Positions 37,030 through 45,998 of a DNA stretch of 64,000 nt are shown here, in pieces. Numbering within the stretch: the first letter of the stretch is position 1; every line of letters starts with the position of its first letter. The notes beneath the pieces were generated by a model. The model had not been told where the DNA came from. It did no database searches and was given only the letters and a program-made list of their open reading frames with translations. The stretch comes from Stappia sp. MMSF_3263. GTDB taxonomy: Bacteria > Pseudomonadota > Alphaproteobacteria > Rhizobiales > Stappiaceae. The stretch lies in the NCBI RefSeq assembly GCF_030733745.1, contig NZ_JASHIK010000003.1, positions 218,150 to 282,149 on the forward strand, in the 5' to 3' direction. Both the position numbers and the translations under genes were made by a program.

Positions 37030-38421
37030 ATGATGAACGGTTCGTTGTCGGCAAAGCCGGCGGGCCGCCTGGCCGGTCTTTGGCGCGGCGATGTGCTGCC
37101 GACGCTGACGCTCGGGGCGCCGATCGCCGGGGCGCAGGTGGCGCAGATGGCGATCAACACCACCGACGTGCTGATGATCGGCTGGCTCGGGGCGACCGAA
37201 CTTGCGGCCGCGGTGCTGGCGTTCAACCTGTTCATCGTCATCTGGCTGTTCGGCATGGGCGTCCTGCAGGCGGTGATCCCGCTTGCCGCGCGCGCCCGCG
37301 GCGAGAGGCGCGCGCGCGACCTGCGCCGGGCGGTGAGGATGGGCTTCTGGTTCGTCGCCTTCTACTGCGTGCCGGCCTGGGGAATCATGTGGTTCACCGA
37401 GGATCTGCTGGTCGCGCTCGGTCAGGAGGCACGGGTGTCGGAACTGGCCGGCATCTATGCGCGGATCATGATGTTCTCGATGCTGCCCTCGTTGATGACG
37501 ATGGCGCTACGCAGCTTCATCACGGTGATGGAGCGGGCGCAGATCGTGCTCTGGGCGACGATTGTCGGCGCCGTTCTCAACGCTCTGATCGATTACTGCC
37601 TGATTTTCGGCAATTTCGGCTTTCCGCGACTGGAGCTCGTGGGCGCGGCCATTGCCTCGGTCGCCACCTCCACCCTCACCTTCGTCATCCTGGTCGGCTA
37701 TGTGCTGCGCGACCGGCAGTTGCGGCGCTACGCGGTGTTCGGCCGGTTGTGGCGCTCCGACTGGTCGAAGCTGGCCGAAATCGTCCGGCTCGGCTGGCCG
37801 ATCGCCATCACGCTGCTGGTCGAGGTCGGCCTGTTCTCCGGAACCTCGGTGCTGATGGGCTGGATCGGCACGATCGATCTTGCCGCGCACGGCATCGCGA
37901 CGCAGCTCGGCTCGCTCACCTTCATGGTGCCGATCGGCATCGGCCAGGCCGCGATGATCCGCATCGGTCTCGCCGCCGGTCGCGGCGACAGGGACGCGGT
38001 CGGCCGGGCCGGCTGGACAGCCTTCGGGATCGGCCTCGTCTTCATGGGATCCTGTGCGGTCGCCTTCTGGCTGTTCCCGCAGACGCTGGTCGGCCTGTTC
38101 CTGGATTTCGACAATCCCGACGCGGCCGAGGTGCTGGCCATCAGCGTCGGCTTCGTCGCCATCGCGGCACTGTTCCAGGTGTTCGACGGAACCCAGGTGA
38201 TCGGCTCCAGCCTGCTGCGCGGCCTGTCCGACACGAAGGTGCCGATGGTCATCGCCGTGATCGGCTATTGGGGCATCGGCATGGGAGCGGCCTACGGGCT
38301 CGGTTTCCCGCTCGGCTTCGGCGGCATCGGCATCTGGTGGGGGCTGGCGGCGGGGCTTGCGGTCGTTGCCGTGGTGGTGATGTGGCGCTTCGCGCTGCGC
38401 GAGAAGATCGGGCTTATCTGA
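37030..38421 (+). CDS. MATE-family multidrug efflux transporter
   Basis: 463-residue inner-membrane protein with twelve hydrophobic segments in two MatE repeats (about 15-240 and 250-455). Signatures are LGAPIAGAQVAQMAINTTDVLMIGWLGATELAAA in repeat 1 and LGWPIAITLLVEVGLFSGTSVLMGWIGTIDLAAHGIATQ in repeat 2. This is the NorM/DinF-like branch that uses Na+ or H+ to export cationic drugs or metabolites. The start at 37030 (MMNGSL) has a GGAG site nine bases upstream. A good terminator follows. Confidence 0.92.
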   Translation: MMNGSLSAKPAGRLAGLWRGDVLPTLTLGAPIAGAQVAQMAINTTDVLMIGWLGATELAAAVLAFNLFIVIWLFGMGVLQAVIPLAARARGERRARDLRRAVRMGFWFVAFYCVPAWGIMWFTEDLLVALGQEARVSELAGIYARIMMFSMLPSLMTMALRSFITVMERAQIVLWATIVGAVLNALIDYCLIFGNFGFPRLELVGAAIASVATSTLTFVILVGYVLRDRQLRRYAVFGRLWRSDWSKLAEIVRLGWPIAITLLVEVGLFSGTSVLMGWIGTIDLAAHGIATQLGSLTFMVPIGIGQAAMIRIGLAAGRGDRDAVGRAGWTAFGIGLVFMGSCAVAFWLFPQTLVGLFLDFDNPDAAEVLAISVGFVAIAALFQVFDGTQVIGSSLLRGLSDTKVPMVIAVIGYWGIGMGAAYGLGFPLGFGGIGIWWGLAAGLAVVAVVVMWRFALREKIGLI

Positions 38422-38440
38422 CAGGTCGATCCGGCACTTG

Positions 38441-38471
38441 CCGGCAGGCGGAAAGCCTGCCGGGGGCTTTT
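38441..38471 (+). terminator. Rho-independent terminator of the MATE gene
   Basis: CCGGCAGGC (38441-38449), loop GGAAA, GCCTGCCGG (38455-38463), then GGGCTTTTC. Confidence 0.78.
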
Positions 38472-38486
38472 CGGGCGGACGTGGTT

Positions 38487-39587
38487 TCAGGGGCGCAGGA
38501 GCCGCAACCGGTTGACATGACCCATCTTGCGGCCCGGCCGGCTTTCCGCCTTGCCGTAGAGATGCAGGGAGGCGCCCGGCTCGGCAAGAATGCCGGCCCA
38601 GTCGTCGGCCTCCGCGCCGATCAGGTTCTCCATGGTCACGTCCGAGTGGCGCTCGGCGCTGCCGAGCGGCCAGCCGGCGACCGCGCGGATGTGCTGCTCG
38701 AACTGGGAGACCTGGCAGGCCGCTTCCGTCCAGTGGCCGGAATTGTGCACCCGCGGGGCGACCTCGTTGACCAGGATGCGCTGGGGCGCGCCCTCGGGCA
38801 GCACGAAGATCTCGACCCCGATCACGCCGACATAGCCGAGCTTCTCGCAGATCGTCTCGGCCATGGCGCGGGCCTCGGCGGCGAGTTCCGCGTCGATGCC
38901 GGCGGGAACGGTCGATGTCTTGAGAATGTGGTCGCGGTGGACGTTTTCCGCGACGTCATAGGCCCGCACCGTGCCGTCGACACCGCGCGCTGCGATCACC
39001 GAGACCTCGCGCTCGAAGGGCACGAAGGCCTCGAGGATGGCCGGTACGCGGCCGAGGCGCGAATGGGCGTCGCGGGCATCGGTCACGGAGCGCAGCAGGG
39101 CCTGCCCCTTGCCGTCATAGCCAAGGCGCCGGGTCTTCAGGATGCCCTTGCCGCCGAGCCGCTCCAGCGCCGGCGCGACCTCGGCATCGGTATCAATGGC
39201 GGCGAAACCGGCAACGGGAATACCGGCCTCGCGCAGGAAGGTCTTTTCCGACAGGCGGTCCTGGGAGACGGCCAGCGCGTCCGCGCCCGGGCGCACCGGC
39301 ACGCGGGCGGCGAGATGGGCGGCCGTGGGGCCGGGCACGTTCTCGAACTCGTAGGTCACCACATCGACGGCGGAGGCGAAGATATCAAGCGCGGAGGTGT
39401 CGTCGTAGCCGGCGATGGTGTGGGTGCTGGCCACCTCGAAGGCCGGGCTTTCGGGATCGGGGCACAGGACATGGGTCTTGAGGCCAAGGGGCGCGGCGGC
39501 CAGCGCCAGCATGCGGCCGAGCTGGCCGCCGCCGAGAATGCCGATCGTGTCGCCGGGCTTCAGGATGCGGGCGTTCGAGGAGGTCAT
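38487..39587 (-). CDS. purK: N5-carboxyaminoimidazole ribonucleotide synthase
   Basis: 366-residue ATP-grasp enzyme of purine synthesis converting AIR, bicarbonate and ATP to N5-CAIR. The N-terminal motif TIGILGGGQLGRMLALAAAPLG is canonical. ATP-grasp elements include GILKTRRLGYDGKGQ, EAFVPFEREVSVIAARG and NEVAPRVHNSGHWTEAAC. Normal length. It lies 23 bp downstream of purE; PurE isomerises its product to CAIR. Confidence 0.96.
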   Translation of the reverse strand: MTSSNARILKPGDTIGILGGGQLGRMLALAAAPLGLKTHVLCPDPESPAFEVASTHTIAGYDDTSALDIFASAVDVVTYEFENVPGPTAAHLAARVPVRPGADALAVSQDRLSEKTFLREAGIPVAGFAAIDTDAEVAPALERLGGKGILKTRRLGYDGKGQALLRSVTDARDAHSRLGRVPAILEAFVPFEREVSVIAARGVDGTVRAYDVAENVHRDHILKTSTVPAGIDAELAAEARAMAETICEKLGYVGVIGVEIFVLPEGAPQRILVNEVAPRVHNSGHWTEAACQVSQFEQHIRAVAGWPLGSAERHSDVTMENLIGAEADDWAGILAEPGASLHLYGKAESRPGRKMGHVNRLRLLRP

Positions 39588-39610
39588 GCCGTGTTCTCGT
39601 TCCTGGTTCG

Positions 39611-40108
39611 TCAGGCGTCGTCGACGGGCCGTTCCGCGACGGCGGCGCTCTGGCGCTGGCGCCAGGCATCGAGCCGTCCGGCGAGTTCCGGATCGTTCAA
39701 GGCGAGCACGGAAGCGGCAAGCAGTGCCGCGTTGACGGCGCCGGCCCGCCCGATGGCCAATGTCCCGACCGGAATGCCCGCAGGCATCTGGACGATGGAC
39801 AGGAGGCTGTCCTCGCCCTTCAGGGTGCGCGATTCGATCGGCACGCCGAAAACGGGGAGCGGCGTCATCGAGGCGGCCATTCCCGGCAGGTGGGCGGCGC
39901 CGCCGGCACCGGCGATCACCACCTTGAAACCGGCATCGCGCGCGCCCTGGGCAAAATCGTAGAGCCGTTGCGGGGTGCGATGGGCCGAGACGATGCGCGC
40001 GTCATGGGAAACGCCGAGCGCGTCCAGCGTTTCGGCCGCGTGTTTCATGGTGGGCCAGTCCGACTGACTGCCCATGATGATCGCCACCTGCGGTTTGTTG
40101 TCGCTCAT
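39611..40108 (-). CDS. purE: N5-carboxyaminoimidazole ribonucleotide mutase (class I PurE)
   Basis: 165-residue class I PurE. Substrate-binding motifs are [12 protein letters not shown] near the N-terminus, the catalytic-His motif [10 protein letters not shown], and [26 protein letters not shown]. Start ATG 40108 ([10 protein letters not shown]). The long upstream extension of the open frame is a shadow. First gene of the purEK pair. Confidence 0.96.
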   Translation of the reverse strand: MSDNKPQVAIIMGSQSDWPTMKHAAETLDALGVSHDARIVSAHRTPQRLYDFAQGARDAGFKVVIAGAGGAAHLPGMAASMTPLPVFGVPIESRTLKGEDSLLSIVQMPAGIPVGTLAIGRAGAVNAALLAASVLALNDPELAGRLDAWRQRQSAAVAERPVDDA

Positions 40109-40269
40109 GCGCGCCCCTGCTTGCCCGTGCCGGACCCGCATGCAAGCCGGCCGACGTCCTGGAAGGCTCCGCACTATAGGCAGCGCCCTGCCGCGTGCAA
40201 GTGCGAAGGAGAGGGAGCCGTCATGCACGGGGTCACCGACACCGGCGTGTGCCGGCGGGCGGCGCCGGC

Positions 40270-40491
40270 TCAGGCGATGATGTCGGGAAGCAGCCGGTCT
40301 TCCAGGGTGGTGATACGGTCCTTGAGCGCCAGCTTCTTCTTCTTCAGGCGCTGCATCTGAAGGGCGTCCGCCCGGCCGGTGCCGGCCATGGCGTCGATGG
40401 CCATGTCGAGGTCGCGGTGCTCCTGCCGCAACCGCGCGAGTTCGATCCGCACGGCCTTCTCGTCGATCTCGCTGCCCATGCCCGCATCCAT
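40270..40491 (-). CDS. YdcH-like small coiled-coil protein (DUF465), copy A
   Basis: 73-residue protein with one long helix hairpin ([22 protein letters not shown], then [29 protein letters not shown]). The [12 protein letters not shown] motif is the DUF465/YdcH signature. Start ATG 40491 (MDAGMGSE), with MGSE at 40479 as alternative. It lies upstream of purE on the same strand (161-bp gap) and is divergent from copy B. Function unknown; these proteins may bind nucleic acid or membranes. Confidence 0.85.
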   Translation of the reverse strand: MDAGMGSEIDEKAVRIELARLRQEHRDLDMAIDAMAGTGRADALQMQRLKKKKLALKDRITTLEDRLLPDIIA

Positions 40492-40950
40492 GCCATTGTA
40501 CTCCACACTGCCGGTATGAATGCCGGGCCTTGACCTTCCGGCGCGGCCGCCGGCACGCGTGTACCTGGTCGCCGCAACAGGACCCGCCCGCCCGATCCCG
40601 GCCGAAGCGGGGTCGGTGCGCCCCGGCCCGCCTGCTCGGCGCGGCCTGCCGCCACGCACGATCTGCAGAATACCGCGTGTGCGCCCTCCTTGGTAGACCT
40701 TGTGGCACGCGGGGGCGCATTCTCGTGTCGCGGCCGGCCCGCCGCCCGCCCGCCGGTCATTTCGTCGCGCCTGCTCAAGAACGGCTCCGGGGCTGTTCGC
40801 AGAAGCGACGAAACGAAATGCGGACGCTGCGTAAACCGGGCGGTAACGGCGAATGCGGAACGCTTGCGCGCGGTCCCGGAACCGTTCGACAGACGCTGGC
40901 ACCTATGTCACACTGATGTCGTCAAACGCGAATAGGCAAGGAGGTTATCC
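40492..40950. other. Spacer between two divergent DUF465 genes
   Basis: 459 bp, GC-rich, no acceptable gene on either strand and no terminator-bearing hairpin. It should hold the promoters of both DUF465 genes. Confidence 0.45.
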
Positions 40951-41130
40951 ATGTCCCTTCAGTCGCATCTGGTCGAGTTGAAGAAGCGCCACTCGGATCT
41001 CGAGAGGAAACTGGAAGAAGCGATGCGCCATCCGAGCGCGGACTCGCTTGAGATTGCAAACCTCAAGCGCCAGAAACTACACCTCAAGGACGAGATCGAG
41101 AGGATCAGAACCAACGAGACTTTGCACTGA
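40951..41130 (+). CDS. YdcH-like small coiled-coil protein (DUF465), copy B
   Basis: 59-residue protein. An AAGGAGG ribosome-binding site 5-6 bases before ATG 40951 makes the start certain. MSLQSHLVELKKRHSDLERKLEEAMRHPSADS is followed by the DUF465 signature LEIANLKRQKLHLKDEIERI. This is the canonical short form; copy A is longer and more divergent. Confidence 0.92.
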   Translation: MSLQSHLVELKKRHSDLERKLEEAMRHPSADSLEIANLKRQKLHLKDEIERIRTNETLH

Positions 41131-41180
41131 AGTTCCGTGCATGACACATGCCGGCGGGTCCGCCCGCCGGTCGACATCAG

Positions 41181-41205
41181 AAGCCGCGGCAGTGCCGCGG
41201 CTTTT
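41181..41205. terminator. Bidirectional terminator
   Basis: AAGCCGCGGC (41181-41190), loop AGT, GCCGCGGCTTTT between the convergent DUF465 copy B and the acyl-CoA synthetase gene. A second perfect 8-bp GC hairpin (41151-41170) lies just before it. Confidence 0.85.
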
Positions 41206-41233
41206 GTCGTTTTCAGGCGTGCGGGGCCGGGCG

Positions 41234-42871
41234 TCAGACCGATTTGGCCATCTCGCGCAGCACGAATTTCTGCACCTTGCCGGTCGAGGTCTTCGGCAGA
41301 TCGGTGAAGACCACGTGGCGGGGAACCTTGAAGCGGGCGAGGCGCTCGCGGCAGAAGTCGATCATCTCCTGCGCCGTGACGCTGGCGCCGGGCCGCAATT
41401 CGACGAAGGCGCAAGGGGTCTCGCCCCACTTGTCGTCGGGCCGGGCAACGACGGCGGCGGCCATCACATCGGGATGGCGGAACAGGGCATCCTCCACCTC
41501 GATCGAGGAGATGTTTTCGCCGCCGGAAATGATGATGTCCTTGGAGCGGTCCTTGAGCTGGATATAGCCATCCTCGTGCAGCACGCCGAGGTCGCCGGAG
41601 TGGAACCAGCCGCCGGCAAAGGCCTCGTCGGTCGCTTCCGGGTTCTTCAGGTAGCCCTTCATCACCACGTTGCCGCGAAACATCACCTCGCCCAGCGTCT
41701 CGCCGTCGGCGGGCACCGGCTGCATCGTCTCGGGATCGAGCACGGTGAGATCCTCGAGCGCCACGTAGCGCACGCCCTGGCGCGCCTTCAGCGCCGCTTG
41801 CTCGGCCGCCGGCCGCTCGTTCCACTCGACCTTCCAGTCGTTGACGACGGCGGGGCCGTAGACCTCGGTCAGCCCGTAGAGATGGGTGACGTTGAAACCC
41901 GCTTCCTTCATCGCGGCAAGCACCGATTCAGGCGGCGGGGCGGCGGCGGTGAAGAATTCGACGACGCGCCCGGCAAGGTCGCGCTTGTCCGTATCGGCTG
42001 CGTTGAGGATCGTCGACATGACCACCGGCGCGCCGCACAGATGAGTGACGCCCTCGTCGGCAAGCGCGTCCCAGATCGGCTTCTGCCGCACCCAGCGCAG
42101 GCAGACATGGGTGCCGGCGACGACCGAGATCGACCAGGGAAAACACCAGCCGTTGCAGTGGAACATCGGCAGGGTCCACAGGTAGACCGGATGCTTGGCC
42201 ATCGAGGCGGTGAGGATGTTGGCCTGGGCAAGCAGATAGGCGCCGCGGTGATGGTAGACGACGCCCTTGGGATTGCCGGTGGTGCCGGACGTGTAGTTGA
42301 GCGAGATCGCGTCCCACTCATCCTCCGGCAGCGACCAGGCGAAATCCGGGTCGCCGGAGGCGACGAAGGCCTCGTAGTCGAGCGTGCCGAGCCGTTCTCC
42401 CTCCTGCGGGAACTCCGGATCGTCGTAGTCGATGACGAGCGGGTCGACGGAGGCCAGCGCCAGCGCCTCCTTCATCACCGGCGCGAATTCGCGGTCGGTG
42501 ATGACGAGCTTGGTTTCCGCGTGGTCGAGCTGGAAGGCGAGGACCGCCGCGTCGAGGCGGGTGTTGAGCGAATGCAGCACGGCGCCGGTCATCGGCACGC
42601 CGTAATGGGCCTCGAGCATCGGCGGGGTGTTGGACAGCATCACCGTCACCGTGTCGTTCTTGCCGATGCCGCGGGCGGCGAGAGCCGAGGCGAGGCGGCG
42701 GGACCGGGCGTAGAACTCCGCGTAGGAGAAGCGCTGGCGACCGTGAACGATGGCGGTCTGGGCGGGGAACACATGGGCGGCCCGCGCCAGGAAGCTCAGG
42801 GGAGAAAGAGGCGTGTGATTGGCCGTCGTCTTGCCGAGATCGCGCATGTAGGGATTGCCGGTTTCGGCCAT
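41234..42871 (-). CDS. Acyl-CoA synthetase (AMP-forming, medium-chain/DmdB-like)
   Basis: 545-residue adenylate-forming ligase. Motifs are LNYTSGTTGNPKGVVYHHRG (P-loop A3), LPMFHCNGWCFPW, VTHLYGLTEVYGP (A5), the hinge FHSGDLGVLHEDGYIQLKDRSKDIIISGGENISSIEVE (A8) and the catalytic Lys in PKTSTGKVQKF (A10). HCNGW together with KDIIISGGENISS marks the branch that includes DmdB (methylmercaptopropionate-CoA ligase) and plant AAE-type medium-chain enzymes; a fatty or aromatic acid substrate is equally possible. Start ATG 42871 follows a GGAGGAA site. No dmdC/dmdD-like genes are nearby. Confidence 0.9.
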   Translation of the reverse strand: MAETGNPYMRDLGKTTANHTPLSPLSFLARAAHVFPAQTAIVHGRQRFSYAEFYARSRRLASALAARGIGKNDTVTVMLSNTPPMLEAHYGVPMTGAVLHSLNTRLDAAVLAFQLDHAETKLVITDREFAPVMKEALALASVDPLVIDYDDPEFPQEGERLGTLDYEAFVASGDPDFAWSLPEDEWDAISLNYTSGTTGNPKGVVYHHRGAYLLAQANILTASMAKHPVYLWTLPMFHCNGWCFPWSISVVAGTHVCLRWVRQKPIWDALADEGVTHLCGAPVVMSTILNAADTDKRDLAGRVVEFFTAAAPPPESVLAAMKEAGFNVTHLYGLTEVYGPAVVNDWKVEWNERPAAEQAALKARQGVRYVALEDLTVLDPETMQPVPADGETLGEVMFRGNVVMKGYLKNPEATDEAFAGGWFHSGDLGVLHEDGYIQLKDRSKDIIISGGENISSIEVEDALFRHPDVMAAAVVARPDDKWGETPCAFVELRPGASVTAQEMIDFCRERLARFKVPRHVVFTDLPKTSTGKVQKFVLREMAKSV

Positions 42872-42989
42872 TCGTTCCTCCGAGTTTCCATTCCGCAGCG
42901 TCCGTCGCGCCGGACGGGTTTCCGCCGGGATCATCAAAGCTTCAAAGACGGGCGCGATCAACCGGGATCGCTGTCATGGGCCGGGATGT

Positions 42990-43754
42990 TCATGCCAGCA
43001 GGTCGGCGAGCCCGTCCCACAGCAGTTTGACGCCGATGATGCCGACAGCCGCGTAGGTGATCCGGTAGAACAGCGCCGGCTGGATGCGGCGAACCGCCCA
43101 GGCTCCGGCAAGCGTTGCCAGCGGCGCCAGCGGCAGCAGCACGGCCGAGGTTGCAAGGTTGACCGTGTCGAACTGCCCGAGCGCGGCATAGGGCACCAGC
43201 TTGATCGCATTCATGGTGGTGAAGAAGATCACCGTGGTGCCGGCAAAGCGCACCGGATCGAGCCTGAGCGGCAGCATGTAGATCTGGTAGGGCGGCCCGC
43301 CGGCATGGCTGACGAAGCTGGTAAAGCCGGCGATCAGCCCCCAGAAGCGGCCGGCCCATGGACGCTGGGGTTTCGGTTCGGCGCGCGCTGCGCCGCCGCG
43401 AAAGGCGTCGAGCGCGAAGAGGATGGCGACGAGACCGATCAGCAGGCGCACATGCGCATCGCTGACATAGGCGGCTGTCAGATAACCGAGCCCGATGCCG
43501 AGAATCGCGGCCGGCAGCAGGACCTTCAGGCTCGCCGTGTCGTATTTTCCGCGATAGGCGAAGAGCCCGGCCATGTCCATGACGACGAGGATCGGCAGCA
43601 TGATACCGGCCGCCTGCACGGGGGCGATGACAAGGCTCATCATCGGCACGCCGAGCAGCGACAGCGGCCCGCCGAAGCCGCCCTTGGCAAGGCCGACGAG
43701 GATGACCGCCGGAATGGCGAAGGCGTAGAAGAGAGGATCGGCGATGGGTTGCAC
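42990..43754 (-). CDS. TauE/SafE family permease (sulfite/organosulfonate exporter-like)
   Basis: About 254-residue membrane protein with eight hydrophobic segments in two TauE repeats. The diagnostic AIPAVILVGLAKGGFGGPLSLLGVPMMSLV near the N-terminus and GLIAGFTSFVSHAGGPPYQIYMLPLRLDPVRFAGTTVIFFTTMN in the middle are both present. The start is uncertain: GTG at 43754 puts the first helix at the usual place, while the frame extends to a TTG at 43814. Located 118 bp upstream of the acyl-CoA synthetase gene on the same strand. Substrate probably an anion such as sulfite or a sulfonate, by family only. Confidence 0.85.
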   Translation of the reverse strand: MQPIADPLFYAFAIPAVILVGLAKGGFGGPLSLLGVPMMSLVIAPVQAAGIMLPILVVMDMAGLFAYRGKYDTASLKVLLPAAILGIGLGYLTAAYVSDAHVRLLIGLVAILFALDAFRGGAARAEPKPQRPWAGRFWGLIAGFTSFVSHAGGPPYQIYMLPLRLDPVRFAGTTVIFFTTMNAIKLVPYAALGQFDTVNLATSAVLLPLAPLATLAGAWAVRRIQPALFYRITYAAVGIIGVKLLWDGLADLLA

Positions 43755-43889
43755 GGGGGCGGATCTCGCGGGGGGAATAGCAAGGGGCGGGCGGTCGATC
43801 CGGAACGCACGCAAGAGCCCGCCGCCGGAAACCTCTTCGGTATCTACCCGCTGCGGGTGCTTGTCCAGAGGCGAAGCGGAAGCGTGTGC

Positions 43890-45632
43890 CTATATCGGCA
43901 GCACCCCCCGGACGGTGTGCGCGATCGCAAGGCCGATGCGGATCATCGTATCGAAGCCGTCCGTTGCAACGACGAGGATATACCAGAGAGCCGCCAGCAG
44001 GAGGCTGAAACATACCGTCGCCAGCGCGGCCGCATTGTGGGGCAGGAACTCCGATCCGAAACCTGATCGCGCGGGCCTCAAGACCCGTACCGACATGGCG
44101 ACGATGAGCGCGAGGACATAGAGGGCGACCGGCAGAAGCGGAGAGAGCATCAGGGCATACAGGACCTGATAGTCGGGCGTTTCCGGGAACTTCTCGATGA
44201 ACTTGATGTGCTCCTCGACGGTGTGGAACGGCACGAAACTGGGTTTGCGAGGCAAGAGATCGGACAAGGCTCCCACCAGCGCGGCCGCGGAGACCAGAAG
44301 GACCGTCAAGGTCCCGGTCGTCAGCGGGATGATTGCCGCCATGCGGGCGAGGAGAAAGCGCCCGCCCGGCCGGCAGCCTCTCAGGAGCAGGTCGCGCGCC
44401 GCGATCAATGACAGCCAGACAAACGGGGCAAGCAGCGCCGGAATCAGGCACATGAAAACGGCGGCGCTCACCAGAGGGTCGTTGCAGGACAGCGGCACTC
44501 TCATCAGCGCGACTGCAGGCACACAGCCGATCATGAGCAGCCATTCCATCCGGCGAAACGCGGTCTGCGGGCGAGGTGCGAGACCGGCAAACCAGTTTCT
44601 GTACATACAGGCGGCTGGAAGCACGACGCCGATGTGAATAAGTCCGGCGACGAACATGAGCACGATGGGTCCGAACCCTAGGGCCATCTGAAGGTTGCCC
44701 TTCAAGTCGTTCGCTGTGATGACGGTGATCAATCCCAGACCGGCGATCATGGCAAGGGAATATCCCAGGCCCAAGGTAAGCGGCCCGGTCATGGGCGTGT
44801 CGGTGGAATCCATCCTCCGCCACAATCCGGCAATGAAAGCGATAAAGCCGCCAGCGCAGATGAGGGGGGTGGTCGCGAAAGGGCTCAGGGCGGCAAGCGC
44901 AAGCACCATGATCGCCGCAAGCCAGCCAGCGCCGGTTGCGATAACGATTGCGGCAGTGGTCGCGCCGAGAACCGTCAGTGATGCCCCGGTTGTTCGCAGG
45001 GCCTCCACTCCAGCCAGGCCAGGCGTCGGCAGCCCTGCCTGTGCCGCGAGTTTCTCACCGGCGATCAAAACAAGTCCGGCCATGATGATGGCGAGCGCCG
45101 GTGTCATCGCCATCCCGACCATTCGCCGCGGGGATCGTTCCGCGATCGCCCAGCGAGCAAAGAACACAGACAAGATGCAAAGAAGCAGCATCCCCACGTC
45201 AACCGAGGGGCTTGTCGACCTCGCCCAGGAATACTGATGGGGTCTGAGGATGGTAGCGGACAACAGGGAAAGCAGGAGCGGGTAGAAAAGGCAGGCTTTC
45301 AGGACGAACGTGTAGGGCGTGAACGCTGCCTGCCCCTCGGCTTGCAGGGTTTCATCGTGCCCGCTCGAACTCTGCCGAACTCGCGGCGTCGAGAGCCACA
45401 GGTCGATGTGGCCAAGGACCGATGTCAGGATCTGGCGAAAGCCGGCTGCACCCTTGTCCTCTGTCCCTGTCGAATGCAGCGCGGTCTCGCTGCTGCCCGA
45501 AAGTCGAAGCGTGGCGGCCTGTGCAAGAGCCCTGGCAAGGAGAAAGACAAGTGCAGCCGCGCTGATCACCCAGATGGCCCCGGGCAACCAGATCGGCAGG
45601 TCGGGAGACGGCGGAAGCCCGTATCTCGTCAT
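43890..45632 (-). CDS. Polytopic membrane protein of unknown function
   Basis: 580 residues, not recognised. At least twelve hydrophobic segments are visible (for example LPGAIWVISAAALVFLLARAL near the N-terminus, SVDVGMLLLCILSVFFARWAI, MTPALAIIMAGLVLIAGE, and a C-terminal pair around LLPVALYVLALIVAMSV and AALATVCFSLLLAALWYILVV). The only long soluble loops are at about 50-110 and 485-520 (LLPRKPSFVPFHTVEEHIKF). No transporter, polymerase or ligase motif was found. Start ATG 45632 is preferred to 32 extra upstream codons. Codon choice is less GC-biased than its neighbours. It is divergent from hipBA across an AT-rich spacer, suggesting a shared acquired block. Confidence 0.65.
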   Translation of the reverse strand: MTRYGLPPSPDLPIWLPGAIWVISAAALVFLLARALAQAATLRLSGSSETALHSTGTEDKGAAGFRQILTSVLGHIDLWLSTPRVRQSSSGHDETLQAEGQAAFTPYTFVLKACLFYPLLLSLLSATILRPHQYSWARSTSPSVDVGMLLLCILSVFFARWAIAERSPRRMVGMAMTPALAIIMAGLVLIAGEKLAAQAGLPTPGLAGVEALRTTGASLTVLGATTAAIVIATGAGWLAAIMVLALAALSPFATTPLICAGGFIAFIAGLWRRMDSTDTPMTGPLTLGLGYSLAMIAGLGLITVITANDLKGNLQMALGFGPIVLMFVAGLIHIGVVLPAACMYRNWFAGLAPRPQTAFRRMEWLLMIGCVPAVALMRVPLSCNDPLVSAAVFMCLIPALLAPFVWLSLIAARDLLLRGCRPGGRFLLARMAAIIPLTTGTLTVLLVSAAALVGALSDLLPRKPSFVPFHTVEEHIKFIEKFPETPDYQVLYALMLSPLLPVALYVLALIVAMSVRVLRPARSGFGSEFLPHNAAALATVCFSLLLAALWYILVVATDGFDTMIRIGLAIAHTVRGVLPI

Positions 45633-45881
45633 GAAATGTCCGTGAAAACAATTGGTACGGCAATCTACAATTGCAGATAGGCGTAAGCGAGATCCGATTG
45701 CAAGGCAACCAGGCGTTGGTTTCGTCAACCAGAGGGCTGTGCCCTGACCGCAAGACCTGTTTCAGGTCGCCGGGTCGCGCGCGTCAAACCGCTGTCGGCG
45801 TCCCCTTTTCCCGCCACGTTGGTGTCGCGTCAAGCTGTCCGCTCGGCGCACCCGGAAGGTCCTGCGCGATGCCGGATATTT

Positions 45882-45980
45882 TATACGCTAAAGCTTATAA
45901 ATTTGTTTAACTCGCTATAGCGTATAATTTCAATCTATACGCTTAATCAAATATTTTTGTGTTATCTGTTGTGGCGTATA
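45882..45980 (+). promoter_or_regulatory. Four-site operator array and promoter region of hipBA
   Basis: Four 18-bp sites of the form TATACGC-N4-GCGTATA start at 45882, 45909, 45936 and 45963, exactly 27 bp apart. Each has at least one perfect 7-bp half (left half in sites 1 and 3, right half in sites 2 and 4); site 1 is nearly symmetric (right half GCTTATA). A TATAAT hexamer (45923-45928) and a TATAAG hexamer (45977-45982) overlap the right halves of sites 2 and 4 and are likely -10 elements, so a repressor bound here would block the promoter. HipB proteins autoregulate through such palindromes. The remainder of the 366-bp spacer (45633-45881) shows no gene. Confidence 0.75.
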
Positions 45981-45998
45981 AGAGAGGCGGAGGTGCCC

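Noticed and set aside
36813..39962. Plus-strand frame of more than 1,000 codons
   Set aside because: It spans the MATE gene in another frame and is antisense to purK; the translation is low-complexity and resembles no family.
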